Origin: an uncultured Clostridia bacterium
Lineage (GTDB): Bacteria; Bacillota; Clostridia; Christensenellales; Borkfalkiaceae
Length of the DNA: 64,000 nt
Direction: 5' to 3'
Assembly (NCBI GenBank): GCA_947588985.1
Contig: CANQBG010000001.1
Location: 1-64,000, forward strand
Below the pieces are notes generated by a model. The model saw only the letters and a program-made list of their open reading frames with translations. It was not told where the DNA came from and searched no databases. Positions 1 through 8,998 of this stretch are shown in pieces. A program made the translations under genes and the position numbers. Within the stretch, counting starts at the first letter, position 1, and the number at the start of each line of letters is the position of its first letter.

Positions 1-630
1 AATTACGACGCGGAGCATCCCGAAAACAAGGCCGTCTGCAAGGCGGAACTGCAGAAGATGCTCGGGCTTCCCGTCAAGCCAAACACGCCCATCCTCGCGA
101 TGATCACCCGCCTTGTCGGCCACAAGGGGCTCGACCTCGTGCGGGAAGTCATCGAACAGGCGCTCCGGCAGGACGTGCAATTCGTCCTCCTCGGGACGGG
201 GGATTCCGTCTATGAGCATTACTTCTCCGATCTCGCACGCAGGTATCAGGGCAAAGTCGTCTCCGTGATCTCCTTCAATTCCGACCTTTCGCGGAAGATC
301 TATTCGGGCGCGGACCTCTTCCTCATGCCCTCCAAGAGCGAGCCGTGCGGGCTCTCGCAGATGATCGCAAGCCGCTATGGCACGGTGGCCATCGTCCGGG
401 AGACGGGCGGGCTCAAGGACAGCATTATCCCTTACGGAGCGGGCGGAAACGGCTTCACCTTCGCCAATTACGACGCTTACGACATGCTCTACGTCATCAA
501 CGAGGCCCTCGGCGTATATCGGATGAAGGACGAATGGGCGGCGCTCGTCAAGAAGGCGATGGAGACGGATTTCACTTGGTCCACCTCCGCGAAATCGTAC
601 GAGAACATGTATCTCGAGATTTTGGATTGA
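1..630 (+). CDS. glgA: Glycogen synthase, C-terminal part (5' end outside window)
   Basis: The reading frame is open from base 1, so the gene begins upstream. The 209 visible residues are the second Rossmann domain of a GT5 ADP-glucose:glycogen glucosyltransferase. Seen: ITRLVGHKGLDL near the start of the domain, the segment PSKSEPCGLSQMIASRYGTVAIVRETGGLKD, which carries the GT-B nucleotide-sugar binding Glu and the TGGL motif typical of GlgA, and a normal C-terminus. It would elongate cytoplasmic glycogen by alpha-1,4 linkages. Glycogen phosphorylase follows 64 bases downstream on the same strand, so a glg operon is likely. Confidence 0.93.
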   Translation, partial: NYDAEHPENKAVCKAELQKMLGLPVKPNTPILAMITRLVGHKGLDLVREVIEQALRQDVQFVLLGTGDSVYEHYFSDLARRYQGKVVSVISFNSDLSRKIYSGADLFLMPSKSEPCGLSQMIASRYGTVAIVRETGGLKDSIIPYGAGGNGFTFANYDAYDMLYVINEALGVYRMKDEWAALVKKAMETDFTWSTSAKSYENMYLEILD

Positions 631-694
631 CCCAATCGAACAACTCCGCGCAGTCTCATCGGCCGCGTAATACGAATTGCAAAAGGATATCGAC

Positions 695-3118
695 ATGGAG
701 AAATTAACACAACAGGAGGCCGAGAGCCTCATCGCAGGAAAATTGTCGCGTTACTTCGGCGTTTCACCCGCCGAGGCAACGCGCGAGCAACTCTATAAGG
801 CCGTCGTCATGAGCGTGAGAGACATCATGCTCGAAAAGCGCCAGCGCTTCCACCTCAAGACCAAGGCGGCCAAGGCAAAGCGCGTCTACTACCTCTGCAT
901 GGAATTTCTGATGGGGCGGTCGCTCAAAAACAGCGTCTACAACCTCGGCATCGCCGCGCCGCTCACGGCCGCGCTCAAAAAGTACAAGACCTCGCTCGAA
1001 GATCTCTATGAGGAAGAGCCCGACGCCGGTCTCGGCAACGGCGGTCTCGGCAGGCTTGCCGCGTGCTTCCTCGATGGGCTCGCGACGCAGAACTACCCCG
1101 CGATGGGCTTCTCCATCTGCTATCAATACGGCCTCTTCAAGCAGAAGATCGTAGACGGCTGGCAGATCGAGCTTCCCGATAACTGGCTCCCGGGAGGGGA
1201 GGCGTGGCTCACCATGCGCACCGACAAGACCTTCACCGTCCGTTTCGACGGCGAACTCGAGGAGAAGTGGACGGACCACGGCATGGAAACGGTGTACTAC
1301 AACACGCGGGACGTCGAGGCCGTCGCCTATGATATGATGGTCTCGGGGGCGAATTCGGAGGCTGTCAGCGTGCTCCGTCTGTGGAGATCCCGCGCCGTGC
1401 AGGATTTCGACATGCAGGCCTTTTCCAGCGGCAACTACGAGGCCGCCATGCGCGACGACAGCGACGCGCAACTCATTTCCAAGGTGCTCTATCCCTCGGA
1501 TAACCACAGCGAGGGCAAATCGCTTCGCTTGAAGCAGCAGTATTTTCTCGTCTCGGCTTCCTTGCAATGTATCGTCAGCGACCATAAGCGCCGCTACGGT
1601 TCCTTAAAGCTGCTTCCCGAGCTTGCGGCCATCCATATCAACGATACCCATCCCGCGCTCGCCATCCCCGAGCTCATGCGCATCTTGGTGGACGACAACT
1701 ATTTCGATTGGGACACGGCGTGGAGCATCACGACTTCCACATGTGCCTACACCAACCATACCGTCCTCGCGGAGGCCCTCGAGACGTGGGACGAGACGCT
1801 CGTCGCCCGCAAACTTCCCCGCATCTATGCCATTCTCAAGGAGATCAACCGCCGCTTCTGCGACGACCTCTGGCATCGCTTCCCCGGGGATTGGAACAAG
1901 ATCTCCCGCATGGCCATCCTTTCGCACAACACCGTGCGCATGGCCAACCTCTGCGTGGTGGGTGCGCACTCCGTCAACGGCGTCTCCGCCCTCCACAGCG
2001 AGATCATCAAGGAGAGCATCTTCCGCGATTTCTACGACTACACGCCCGAGAAATTCTGCAACGTCACCAACGGCATCGCGCACAGGCGTTGGCTCAACCA
2101 GTCCAACCCCGAGCTCTGCGCCCTCATCGACGACTGCATCGGCACGGGCTATGCCAAGGATGCGGAAAAATTGCTCGGTCTCAAGAAGTTTGCAAACGAC
2201 GAGAGCGTCTTGAAGCGGCTCGACGAGATCAAGCGCATCAAAAAGCAACAGTTTGCCGACTATGCGAAAAAGACGCAGGGCATCGTGATCGATCCCGATA
2301 CGCTGTTCGACGTACAGGCCAAGCGCATGCACGAGTATAAGCGGCAGCTCCTCAACGTCCTCCACATCATCGGGGAGTACAACGACCTGCGCGAAAACCC
2401 CGATCTCGACGTCGTGCCCAAGACGTACATCTTCGGCGCCAAGGCGGCCGCCGGCTATGAAATGGCCAAACAGATCATGAAGCTCATCTGCTTTTTGGCC
2501 GAAGACATCCGCTCGAATCCCCGCGTCAACCGCAAGCTCAACGTGGTCTACATGGAGAACTACAACGTCACGATGTCGGAAAAGCTCATGCCCGCCTCCG
2601 AGATCTCCGAGCAGATCTCCCTCGCCGGGAAGGAAGCAAGCGGCACGGGCAATATGAAGTTTATGATCAACGGCGCGCTGACCATCGGCACGCTCGACGG
2701 TGCAAACGTCGAAATGGCCGAGCGGGTGGGGGACGACAACATCTTCATCTTCGGCTTAAAGGCCGATGAGGTCAAGGAGATCTGGAATCACGGCTACAAT
2801 TCCACCGTCTACTACAATCAGAATGCCTACCTCCGCAAGATCATCGAGTCGCTCATCGTCGGATTCCACGGCTGCTCCTTTGCCGAGATCGCCAATTACC
2901 TCTTGCGCAATTCCCGCATTGCGGATCCCTACATGTGCCTTGCCGATTACGAGTCCTATGCGCTCACCCAGCAGAAGATGAGCGCGCTCTATCGCAGCGA
3001 CAAGATGGGGTGGAACAGAAAGTCCCTCATGAATATTGCTTCGGCGGGCTATTTCTCGGCCGACAGAAGCATCCGCGACTACGCCGAAAACATCTGGCAC
3101 TTGAAGCCCTTAAAGTAA
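695..3118 (+). CDS. glgP: Glycogen/maltodextrin phosphorylase
   Basis: GT35 phosphorylase of 807 residues, releasing glucose-1-phosphate from alpha-1,4-glucan. The ATG at 695 was chosen because AAAGGA lies 8-9 bases before it; an in-frame TTG at 677 has no ribosome site. Seen: EDAGLGNGGLGRLAACFLDG-type motif near residue 115, AIHINDTHPALAIPELMRIL near 315, the pyridoxal-phosphate motif EASGTGNMKFMINGALTIGT with the Schiff-base Lys at about residue 655, and DGANVEMAE. Length is normal for the bacterial family. It lies between glgA and an amylase, so it acts in glycogen turnover. Confidence 0.96.
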   Translation: MEKLTQQEAESLIAGKLSRYFGVSPAEATREQLYKAVVMSVRDIMLEKRQRFHLKTKAAKAKRVYYLCMEFLMGRSLKNSVYNLGIAAPLTAALKKYKTSLEDLYEEEPDAGLGNGGLGRLAACFLDGLATQNYPAMGFSICYQYGLFKQKIVDGWQIELPDNWLPGGEAWLTMRTDKTFTVRFDGELEEKWTDHGMETVYYNTRDVEAVAYDMMVSGANSEAVSVLRLWRSRAVQDFDMQAFSSGNYEAAMRDDSDAQLISKVLYPSDNHSEGKSLRLKQQYFLVSASLQCIVSDHKRRYGSLKLLPELAAIHINDTHPALAIPELMRILVDDNYFDWDTAWSITTSTCAYTNHTVLAEALETWDETLVARKLPRIYAILKEINRRFCDDLWHRFPGDWNKISRMAILSHNTVRMANLCVVGAHSVNGVSALHSEIIKESIFRDFYDYTPEKFCNVTNGIAHRRWLNQSNPELCALIDDCIGTGYAKDAEKLLGLKKFANDESVLKRLDEIKRIKKQQFADYAKKTQGIVIDPDTLFDVQAKRMHEYKRQLLNVLHIIGEYNDLRENPDLDVVPKTYIFGAKAAAGYEMAKQIMKLICFLAEDIRSNPRVNRKLNVVYMENYNVTMSEKLMPASEISEQISLAGKEASGTGNMKFMINGALTIGTLDGANVEMAERVGDDNIFIFGLKADEVKEIWNHGYNSTVYYNQNAYLRKIIESLIVGFHGCSFAEIANYLLRNSRIADPYMCLADYESYALTQQKMSALYRSDKMGWNRKSLMNIASAGYFSADRSIRDYAENIWHLKPLK

Positions 3119-3122
3119 ACCC

Positions 3123-4955
3123 ATGCAACTCTGTTACGATCCGCTTTCGCGCAAATGTAAGTCGGAAATCGGTGCAATCAAGCGCGGGAGTGAAGTATTA
3201 TTTCAGACATATTATTGCCCGGGCGGAGAAGAAAACTTCTCCGCCGAAAGCTGTACCTTGGAATTTTATAAGGACGACGGGACGCGCTTTTCCTTTCCCA
3301 TGCACAGGTGCGGGGACAGGTTTCAGGTCCGGCTGCGTTTTTCGCAAGTCGGTCTGTATTTTTACTATTTTTCGCTGGGGGAAAACCGCTTTCTCGGCCG
3401 CGGGCCGCTCCGCAGGGCCATCCAAACGGAGCATCCCGAAAGCTGGCAGATCACCGTCTGCGACGAGGAATATGAGACGCCGCAGTGGTTCAAGGGCGGC
3501 GTCATGTATCAGATCTTTCCCGACCGCTTCTTCCGGGCGGGATCGCGGGAGGCAAAGCCCTATCAAATTTTGCGCGACGATTGGGGCGGACAACCCAACT
3601 TCCGGCGGAATTCCTTCGGAAAGGTACTCAACAACGACTTTTTCGGGGGAGATCTTGAGGGTATCCGCCAAAAACTCGATTACCTCGCCGCCCTGCACGT
3701 CAAGACGATTTACCTCAATCCCATCTTCGAGGCCTATTCCAATCATCGCTACGATACGGGCGACTACCTCAAGATCGACGGCCTGCTCGGCACGGAGGCG
3801 GACTTCGAGGCCCTCACGCGGGATGCGCAGGCGCGCGGGATCCGTATCCTTTTAGACGGCGTTTTCAATCACACGGGCGACGACAGCCGATATTTCAACA
3901 AATACGGCCGCTACGATAGCCTCGGCGCCTATCAATCGCCCGATTCGCCCTATGCCGATTGGTATCATTTCCAACGCTTCCCGGATAGCTACGACAGCTG
4001 GTGGGGCATCGAGACGCTTCCCGCCGTCAACGAACAGTCCGCAAGCTACCGCGAGTTCATGTTCGGGGACGAGGGCGTGCTCAAGACATGGCTCAGGCGC
4101 GGCGCGAGCGGCTACCGCATCGACGTTGCGGATGAACTTCCCGATTTCTTCCTCAAACGTCTGCGCGAGACGGTAAAATCCGAAGATCCGCAGGCGCTCA
4201 TCCTCGGGGAGGTCTGGGAGGACGCCTCCAACAAGATCTCCTACGACGTCCGCAGACAATATTTGCAGGGCTACGAGCTGGATTCGGTCATGAACTACCC
4301 GCTCAAAAACGCCATCATCCACTTTGCGCGCACGGGCCGCACCGACGAGCTGCGGGAGACCATCGCCATGCTGCGCGACAATTATCCCAAACAGACGCTC
4401 GACTGCCTCATGAACATCCTCGGTACGCACGATACGCCCCGCATTCTCACCGTGATGGGCGGCAAGCAGTGCGCCGACAAGGAGGAAATGGCCCGCACTG
4501 CGCTCTCCGAGGACGAACGGAACCGGGCCGAGCGGCTCGTGCGGCTTGCGGCCGTCCTGCAATACACGCTGCCCGGCGTGCCCTGTATCTATTACGGCGA
4601 CGAAGTCGGCATGGAAGGCTATATGGATCCCTTCTGCCGCGGCTGTTTCCCGTGGGACAAACAGGAGGGATCGCTCTCCGCATTTTACCGCAGGCTCGGG
4701 GAAATCCGCACCGAGCTCGCGCCGCGTCCGTTCATCGACGGAGAATATGAGGAACTGTTTGCCGATGCGGGCTGCCTTGTCTTTGCGCGGAGCACAAAGG
4801 AGCAGAGCGTCTACGTCTATTGCAATCCCTCGACCAATCGCTATACGCTGCACCTTCCGGACGGGGAATACCGCGAACTTCTTCAAGACCGCACGGTTGC
4901 GTCCGTCTCGGAGATCGGGGCAGATTGCTATGGGATCCTGCTCAAAGTGAAATAG
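3123..4955 (+). CDS. GH13 alpha-amylase / neopullulanase-type glucan hydrolase
   Basis: 610 residues, starting 4 bases after glgP, so probably co-transcribed. Residues 1-115 look like a beta-sandwich N-domain of the CBM34/neopullulanase kind. The GH13 barrel begins at GVMYQIFPDRFF. Catalytic motifs are all visible: DGVFNHTG, GYRIDVADE (nucleophile Asp), LGEVWED (acid/base Glu) and LGTHDTPRI (transition-state Asp). A small C-terminal beta domain follows. No signal peptide, so it is expected to be cytoplasmic and to act on maltodextrin or glycogen side chains. The exact specificity (cyclomaltodextrinase, neopullulanase or maltogenic) cannot be told from motifs. A copy of the dispersed 20-bp motif lies in its coding region at 3194-3213. 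Confidence 0.92.
   Translation: MQLCYDPLSRKCKSEIGAIKRGSEVLFQTYYCPGGEENFSAESCTLEFYKDDGTRFSFPMHRCGDRFQVRLRFSQVGLYFYYFSLGENRFLGRGPLRRAIQTEHPESWQITVCDEEYETPQWFKGGVMYQIFPDRFFRAGSREAKPYQILRDDWGGQPNFRRNSFGKVLNNDFFGGDLEGIRQKLDYLAALHVKTIYLNPIFEAYSNHRYDTGDYLKIDGLLGTEADFEALTRDAQARGIRILLDGVFNHTGDDSRYFNKYGRYDSLGAYQSPDSPYADWYHFQRFPDSYDSWWGIETLPAVNEQSASYREFMFGDEGVLKTWLRRGASGYRIDVADELPDFFLKRLRETVKSEDPQALILGEVWEDASNKISYDVRRQYLQGYELDSVMNYPLKNAIIHFARTGRTDELRETIAMLRDNYPKQTLDCLMNILGTHDTPRILTVMGGKQCADKEEMARTALSEDERNRAERLVRLAAVLQYTLPGVPCIYYGDEVGMEGYMDPFCRGCFPWDKQEGSLSAFYRRLGEIRTELAPRPFIDGEYEELFADAGCLVFARSTKEQSVYVYCNPSTNRYTLHLPDGEYRELLQDRTVASVSEIGADCYGILLKVK
3194..3213 (+). repeat. Dispersed 20-bp motif, copy F (inside GH13 gene)
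   Basis: AGTATTATTTCAGACATATT, whose reverse complement AATATGTCTGAAATAATACT matches copy D (24077-24096) at 18 of 20 positions. It is read as VLFQTY within the amylase. See the finding on the dispersed motif. Confidence 0.6.
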
Positions 4956-4992
4956 TATGTCAGACATAATTGCTATGCGTGACATAGTACTT
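4956..4992. repeat. Dispersed 20-bp motif, copy A (double, inverted)
   Basis: Directly after the amylase stop codon. It holds the 13-bp palindrome TATGTCAGACATA (4956-4968) and a second unit GCTATGCGTGACATAGTACT (4972-4991) that aligns with the other copies at 15 of 20 positions. The outer bases TATGTCA and TGACATA form an inverted pair, so the two units may act together or fold as a weak stem. Confidence 0.6.
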
Positions 4993-5166
4993 GGAGACGT
5001 CTGCACGGCCAGAATCCGAAGGTTTTGCCGCAGTAATTTTTCCCGTTATTTTTGTAAATCTCCGTCAAAATCACATGTAGAAAAAATACGCGCAGAATAA
5101 GCCGATTTATCAGATTTTGGCGAAAAATCGTCGAAAAATCCGCCCTATTGCCCTATTTTTACCCAT

Positions 5167-5200
5167 AACTATTCGTAAAAGCGTGATTTTGCGAATAGTT
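5167..5200. repeat. 14-bp inverted repeat (hairpin)
   Basis: Arms AACTATTCGTAAAA and TTTTGCGAATAGTT around the 6-base loop GCGTGA, with one G-T type pair. There is no T run on either side in the right place, so it does not look like an ordinary terminator. Confidence 0.6.
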
Positions 5201-5281
5201 TGAGATGGCCCCACCGCGGGTTATTTTTTCAAATCTGGGAATTTTTCGAGGCCGCGCCGCTCCCCCGCGTAAAAAAGTTCT

Positions 5282-5319
5282 AACCCATTTTCGACTTTGC
5301 AACCCATTTTTGACTTGCT
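5282..5319. promoter_or_regulatory. Tandem AACCCATTTT operator-like units before XRE gene
   Basis: Two near-identical units, AACCCATTTTCGACTTTGC and AACCCATTTTTGACTTGC, 19 bases apart centre to centre. They end about 28 bases before the XRE start codon. Each resembles a degraded form of the perfect dyads at 6776-6799 and 9195-9220. Autoregulation by the XRE protein is an inference. Confidence 0.45.
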
Positions 5320-5347
5320 TGTGCTATCCTGTTGTATGGAGGTTCCT

Positions 5348-5626
5348 ATGAAACCGCTTGCCAAAAAACTCCACGACCTCAGGATCGCGCACGGCTGTCT
5401 CTCGCAGATGCAGCTCTCGGAGCTCACGGGGATCAGCCAATCCTCTCTCGCGCGCTGGGAGCTCGGGCAGTCGGAGCCGCGCGCCTCGGAGATCTGCATT
5501 CTGTGCAGACATTATAAGATCAGTGCGGACGAGCTTTTGGAGCTCGAGAATTTTTCCGATCCGCAGGAGCAACCCCCGCTGCCCTATCAGAGCTATGATT
5601 CCCATAGCCGTAAGAATTTTCTATGA
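5348..5626 (+). CDS. XRE/Cro-family helix-turn-helix regulator
   Basis: 92 residues. The ATG at 5348 is chosen because GGAGG (5338-5342) sits 5 bases upstream. Residues about 5-65 form an HTH_3 domain: KLHDLRIAHG, then QMQLSELTGISQSSLARWELGQSEPRAS and a C-terminal helix ending DELLELEN. The tail (about 25 residues) is short and Pro/Ser rich with no second domain, so no ligand-sensing part is visible. The gene stops 20 bases before a tyrosine recombinase. Two operator-like repeats lie immediately upstream. It may repress its own operon; the target is not shown by the sequence. Confidence 0.85.
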   Translation: MKPLAKKLHDLRIAHGCLSQMQLSELTGISQSSLARWELGQSEPRASEICILCRHYKISADELLELENFSDPQEQPPLPYQSYDSHSRKNFL

Positions 5627-5646
5627 CCCGCCTTGGGAGGTTGACC

Positions 5647-6714
5647 ATGAAAAAGAGAAACGGCGATTATTATGCGGAGCGAAACAACCGCAATCTCGAT
5701 AAAATTTCCGAACTTTTAGAGGAACTCCCCTACTTTTGCGAGGATTTCTTCCGCGGCGTCGAACCGCGCACGAGCGTTCTCACCCGCCTCAATTATTGCT
5801 ACGATCTGCGCATCTTCTTCGACTTCCTCATGAAGAAAAAGTTTCGCGGAAAAGTCACCGACATGCACGACTTCACCTTCGAGCATCTCGACGCCGTCAC
5901 GGATACCGACATCGAGATCTACCTCTCCTATCTCTCCCGCTACACCTTTCAGGGGAAACAGCTCTCGTGCGACGAGCGTGCCAAGGCGAGAAAGCTCTCC
6001 ACCGTGCGGTCGATGTTCAAGTATTTCTTCAACAAGGGCCTCATCTCCGTCAACAATACGGCTAAGGTCGCGACGCCCAAGCTCCACGAAAAGGAAATCA
6101 TCCGCCTCGAACAGGACGAGGTCTCCGAGCTCCTCGATACCGCCGAATACGGAAACGGCATCTCCCGCCATATGGAGGGCTACCACGCGCGGACCAAGGT
6201 GCGCGACACCGCCATTTTGACCCTGTTTTTGGGGACGGGTATCCGTATTTCCGAGCTCGTCGGCTTAAACAATGAGAGCGTCGACTTTGCGGCAAAGTCC
6301 TTTATCGTGACGAGAAAAGGCGGCAACAAGGCCATTTTATACTTTTCCGACGAGGTCGCGCGGGCGCTCGAGGCCTATATGGAGGAGAAAAACGGCGATC
6401 CCAAGGTCCCGCAAGACGAACATGCCCTCTTCCTCTCCATGCAATATCGCCGCATCACCGTGCGCGCCGTGGAGAATCTTGTCAAGAAGTACGCCTCCAT
6501 CGTCACCCCCCTCAAACACATCACGCCGCATAAGTTACGGTCCACTTACGGCACCTCCCTCTACCGCGAGACGGGCGACATCTATATCGTGGCCGACGTC
6601 TTGGGCCACCGCGACGTCAACACCACCCGCAAGCACTATGCCGCCATCACGGAGGATCACAGAAAGGCCGTGGCGGGGCGCGTCAAGCTCCATAAGGACG
6701 AGGACGACGATTGA
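5647..6714 (+). CDS. Tyrosine recombinase (XerC/D-like)
   Basis: 355 residues from the ATG at 5647, which has GGGAGG 6 bases before it; the earlier in-frame ATG at 5623 lacks a ribosome site. The N-terminal SAM-like core-binding domain covers about residues 25-130. The catalytic set is complete: Arg200 (GTGIRIS), Lys224 (TRKGG), His295 and Arg298 (PHKLRSTYG), His321 (LGH) and Tyr331 (KHY). Length and sequence resemble XerD-type chromosomal recombinases more than phage integrases, but it is longer than typical XerD (about 300) because of N-terminal and internal additions. hflX and lexA follow and there are no phage genes nearby. A chromosome-dimer role is plausible, not shown. Confidence 0.88.
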   Translation: MKKRNGDYYAERNNRNLDKISELLEELPYFCEDFFRGVEPRTSVLTRLNYCYDLRIFFDFLMKKKFRGKVTDMHDFTFEHLDAVTDTDIEIYLSYLSRYTFQGKQLSCDERAKARKLSTVRSMFKYFFNKGLISVNNTAKVATPKLHEKEIIRLEQDEVSELLDTAEYGNGISRHMEGYHARTKVRDTAILTLFLGTGIRISELVGLNNESVDFAAKSFIVTRKGGNKAILYFSDEVARALEAYMEEKNGDPKVPQDEHALFLSMQYRRITVRAVENLVKKYASIVTPLKHITPHKLRSTYGTSLYRETGDIYIVADVLGHRDVNTTRKHYAAITEDHRKAVAGRVKLHKDEDDD

Positions 6715-6775
6715 CCTCCCCACCGGGCCGCCCGGAAATGATTTCGGAATTATTTTGAGAACATTTGGGAACAGC

Positions 6776-6799
6776 AAGCAACCCATTTTTGGGTTGCTT
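6776..6799. repeat. Perfect dyad of the ACCCATTTTTGGGT family before hflX
   Basis: 10-bp arms AAGCAACCCA and TGGGTTGCTT around TTTT, between the recombinase stop and the hflX ribosome site. It lacks a following T run. A looser copy (CAACCCATTTTCGGGTCGC, 6871-6889) falls within the first codons of hflX. Confidence 0.7.
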
Positions 6800-6840
6800 C
6801 CGTCGGCCCCATCACAACTTTTCAAAGAAGGAACAACGTT

Positions 6841-8052
6841 TTGTCGGAACAGGAACGCATCTATATCATACAACCCATTTTCGGGTCGCGATCCGACGTC
6901 TTGCATGCGGAGGCCGTCTCGCTCATCGAGAGCGCGGGCGCGGCCTATGCCGGCACGATCTATCAGACGGTGCGGGACATCCACCCCGCGACGTACATCG
7001 GGGAAGGCAAACTTGCGGAGCTCAAGGAGCGGATCGGGGATCTCGATGTCACCGTCCTCTTCAACGGGGAGCTCTCCCCTTCCCAGACGCTGAACATCTC
7101 CAAGGCGCTCGGCGGGAAGAAGGTCATCGACCGCACGACGCTCATCCTCGACATCTTCGCGCTCCGTGCCGAGAGCAGCGAGGGAAAGCTGCAAGTGGAG
7201 CTTGCCCAGCTCAAATATTTATATCCGCGCCTCAAGGGCAAGGGAGAGGCGCTCTCCCGTCTCGGGGGCGGGATCGGGACCCGCGGCCCCGGCGAGACCC
7301 GCTTGGAGACCGACCGTCGGCATATCCGCGCCCGCATCCACACGCTCGAGGAACGGCTCAAGGAGACGGAAAAACGCCGGATGCTGCTCACGGAGCGCAG
7401 GAAAAAGGACCGCGTGACGACGATCGCGCTCGTCGGCTATACGAATACGGGCAAATCCACCTTGATGAACGCCCTAACGGGCTCCGACGTCTTTGTCAAA
7501 AATGCGCTGTTTGCCACTCTCGACCCCACCGCGCGGGCCTTCACGATCGAGGGCGTACCCTTCCTCTTGGTGGATACCGTGGGCTTTTTGCAGGAACTGC
7601 CCACGAGCTTGATCGAGGCCTTCCACTCCACGCTCGAGAGCGCCCTCCATTGCGACCTTGCCCTCATCGTTTGCGATGCCGCGGGAGATTACGAAGTTCA
7701 ATTGGAGACGACGCTGCACACCCTCAAGGAGCTTGGGTTCCACTCCCCCTATCTCGTCGTGATGAACAAATGCGACCTCGCCGCGGGGACGCGATTCCCG
7801 CGGGACTATGTGGAGATCTCCGCCAAGACGGGCAGCGGGCTCGACGACCTCAAGCGGCGCATCCCCGAGGCACTTCGGGATAAGTTCGTCCGCGCAAATC
7901 TCTCCGTGCCCTATGCGGAGATGGCGGCCTATTCCGCGATCCGCGCCGACCTCAGCGAGCTCACCGTTTCCTATACCGAAACGGGGGCGGAAATTTCCGC
8001 CGTCATCCCGGCCGTCTATGCGGAGAAATTCCGCCGTTTTTTCAAGAAGTGA
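6841..8052 (+). CDS. hflX: GTPase HflX (ribosome-associated)
   Basis: 403 residues. It starts with TTG at 6841, preceded by AAGAAGGA (6825-6832) at 8 bases; no ATG fits the conserved N-terminus. The HflX N-domain (residues 1-190) carries the family signature GGGIGTRGPGETRLETDRR. The G domain has VGYTNTGKST (G1, Lys205), FATLDPT, DTVGF (G3) and NKCD (G4). HflX splits stalled 70S ribosomes under stress. It is followed after 10 bases by a membrane-protein gene with GAAGG overlapping its stop, so the two are likely co-transcribed. Dyads before and inside its start suggest regulation. Confidence 0.95.
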   Translation: MSEQERIYIIQPIFGSRSDVLHAEAVSLIESAGAAYAGTIYQTVRDIHPATYIGEGKLAELKERIGDLDVTVLFNGELSPSQTLNISKALGGKKVIDRTTLILDIFALRAESSEGKLQVELAQLKYLYPRLKGKGEALSRLGGGIGTRGPGETRLETDRRHIRARIHTLEERLKETEKRRMLLTERRKKDRVTTIALVGYTNTGKSTLMNALTGSDVFVKNALFATLDPTARAFTIEGVPFLLVDTVGFLQELPTSLIEAFHSTLESALHCDLALIVCDAAGDYEVQLETTLHTLKELGFHSPYLVVMNKCDLAAGTRFPRDYVEISAKTGSGLDDLKRRIPEALRDKFVRANLSVPYAEMAAYSAIRADLSELTVSYTETGAEISAVIPAVYAEKFRRFFKK

Positions 8053-8062
8053 AGGTGTGCCC

Positions 8063-8983
8063 ATGATCAAAAATACTCTCAAAAACTTCTTTCAAAACAT
8101 CGTCTATCTCTTCATTCCGATGGGGATCTTCTATCTGTTTCTTCTGATCACCATCTTCGGCGTCTTTGCGGCGGTCACGTCCGAACTCGGCTCGACGCTC
8201 TCCTCGATCACCGAGCTCATCCACCTCTCGGCCGAGCAGTCCTCCGTCTCCGTCAACGACTTTCTCTCCTACTCGCTCGGACAGCTCGATTGGGAGAGCG
8301 GCCTCCTCGCCGTTGTGCGCCAAATTTTGCGGACGGGATGGATCGGGGAGACGCTCCGCGGCTTTTTTGCGACGCTCGACGCCACGACCGAAGGGTTTGA
8401 AGAGGAATTTACGGCCTTGATCGACCATTTTATCGGCAGTTTGAAGGCGCAAGCCGCCATTGCCGTGGCGATGAGTTCTCTCGGATTGGCGCTCGCCAAC
8501 TACGCGACGCGCTTTGCGGTGAGACGGCACACGGTGAAGCGCGGCTTGAAGAAATTCCTCATCGCACACACCGTGGTCCCCATCGTGCAGAGCGTATTTG
8601 TGCTCGTCGCAGTGGGGGTTCTCCTCCTTTTGCGGCTCTATAGCCTTCCCCTCTTCCTCGGGATCGCCATTCTTACGGGGGTCCTCTCCTTCCTCTCCTC
8701 GTGGCTCGTGCATCGCGATAAAGGCCTTCGGCTGCGCGACGTTCTGACGGCGCAGAACATTCTCGGCTATTTGGCCGCGCGGGGGATCCTGTTTGGCATC
8801 GACCTTGTGCTCGTCGTCCTGCTCTACCTCATCAGCCCCATTCTCGCGGTGCTCCTCATGGTCCCCATCGTGCTCTATACCATGAACGTCGCAGACGTGG
8901 ATACCGATAGTTTTCTTTGCCGTCTCGCGGAGCAGACGCCTGCCGAGGCACAGAAAAAGCCGATCGAACCCGATCGGCCTTGA
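8063..8983 (+). CDS. Multi-pass membrane protein of unknown function
   Basis: 306 residues starting at the ATG at 8063, with GAAGG 7 bases upstream. About six hydrophobic segments are seen: one near residues 12-37, one near 130-150, two between about 165 and 215, and two between 235 and 280. A predicted extracytoplasmic region (about 40-125) is acidic and helix-prone. The layout recalls YihY/UPF0761-type proteins but I see no decisive motif, so no function is given. The last codons also hold a hairpin that terminates the opposite-strand gene. Confidence 0.7.
   Translation: MIKNTLKNFFQNIVYLFIPMGIFYLFLLITIFGVFAAVTSELGSTLSSITELIHLSAEQSSVSVNDFLSYSLGQLDWESGLLAVVRQILRTGWIGETLRGFFATLDATTEGFEEEFTALIDHFIGSLKAQAAIAVAMSSLGLALANYATRFAVRRHTVKRGLKKFLIAHTVVPIVQSVFVLVAVGVLLLLRLYSLPLFLGIAILTGVLSFLSSWLVHRDKGLRLRDVLTAQNILGYLAARGILFGIDLVLVVLLYLISPILAVLLMVPIVLYTMNVADVDTDSFLCRLAEQTPAEAQKKPIEPDRP
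8954..8978 (-). terminator. Intrinsic terminator of Cys-rich gene, inside 3' end of neighbour
   Basis: On the minus strand, GCCGATCG, loop GGTT, CGATCGGC, then TTTTT. It lies 21 bases past the stop codon of the minus-strand Cys-rich gene and within the last codons of the plus-strand membrane-protein gene. Confidence 0.75.
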
Positions 8984-8998
8984 CCTTGAACGCCTATT

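Larger units (their letters stand above)
4993..5347. other. Non-coding stretch between amylase and XRE gene
   Basis: About 355 bases with no supported gene and visibly more A/T than the flanks. It contains many short poly-A/T runs, a strong inverted repeat at 5167-5200, and two AACCCATTTT units at 5282-5319 just before the XRE gene. No convincing intrinsic terminator for the glg genes and no clear sigma-A promoter with correct spacing was found. Confidence 0.6.

Noticed and set aside
5348..6714. XRE regulator plus tyrosine recombinase as the edge of a prophage or ICE
   Set aside because: No phage, conjugation or att structure is seen nearby; housekeeping genes (hflX, lexA) follow, and the recombinase is Xer-like.
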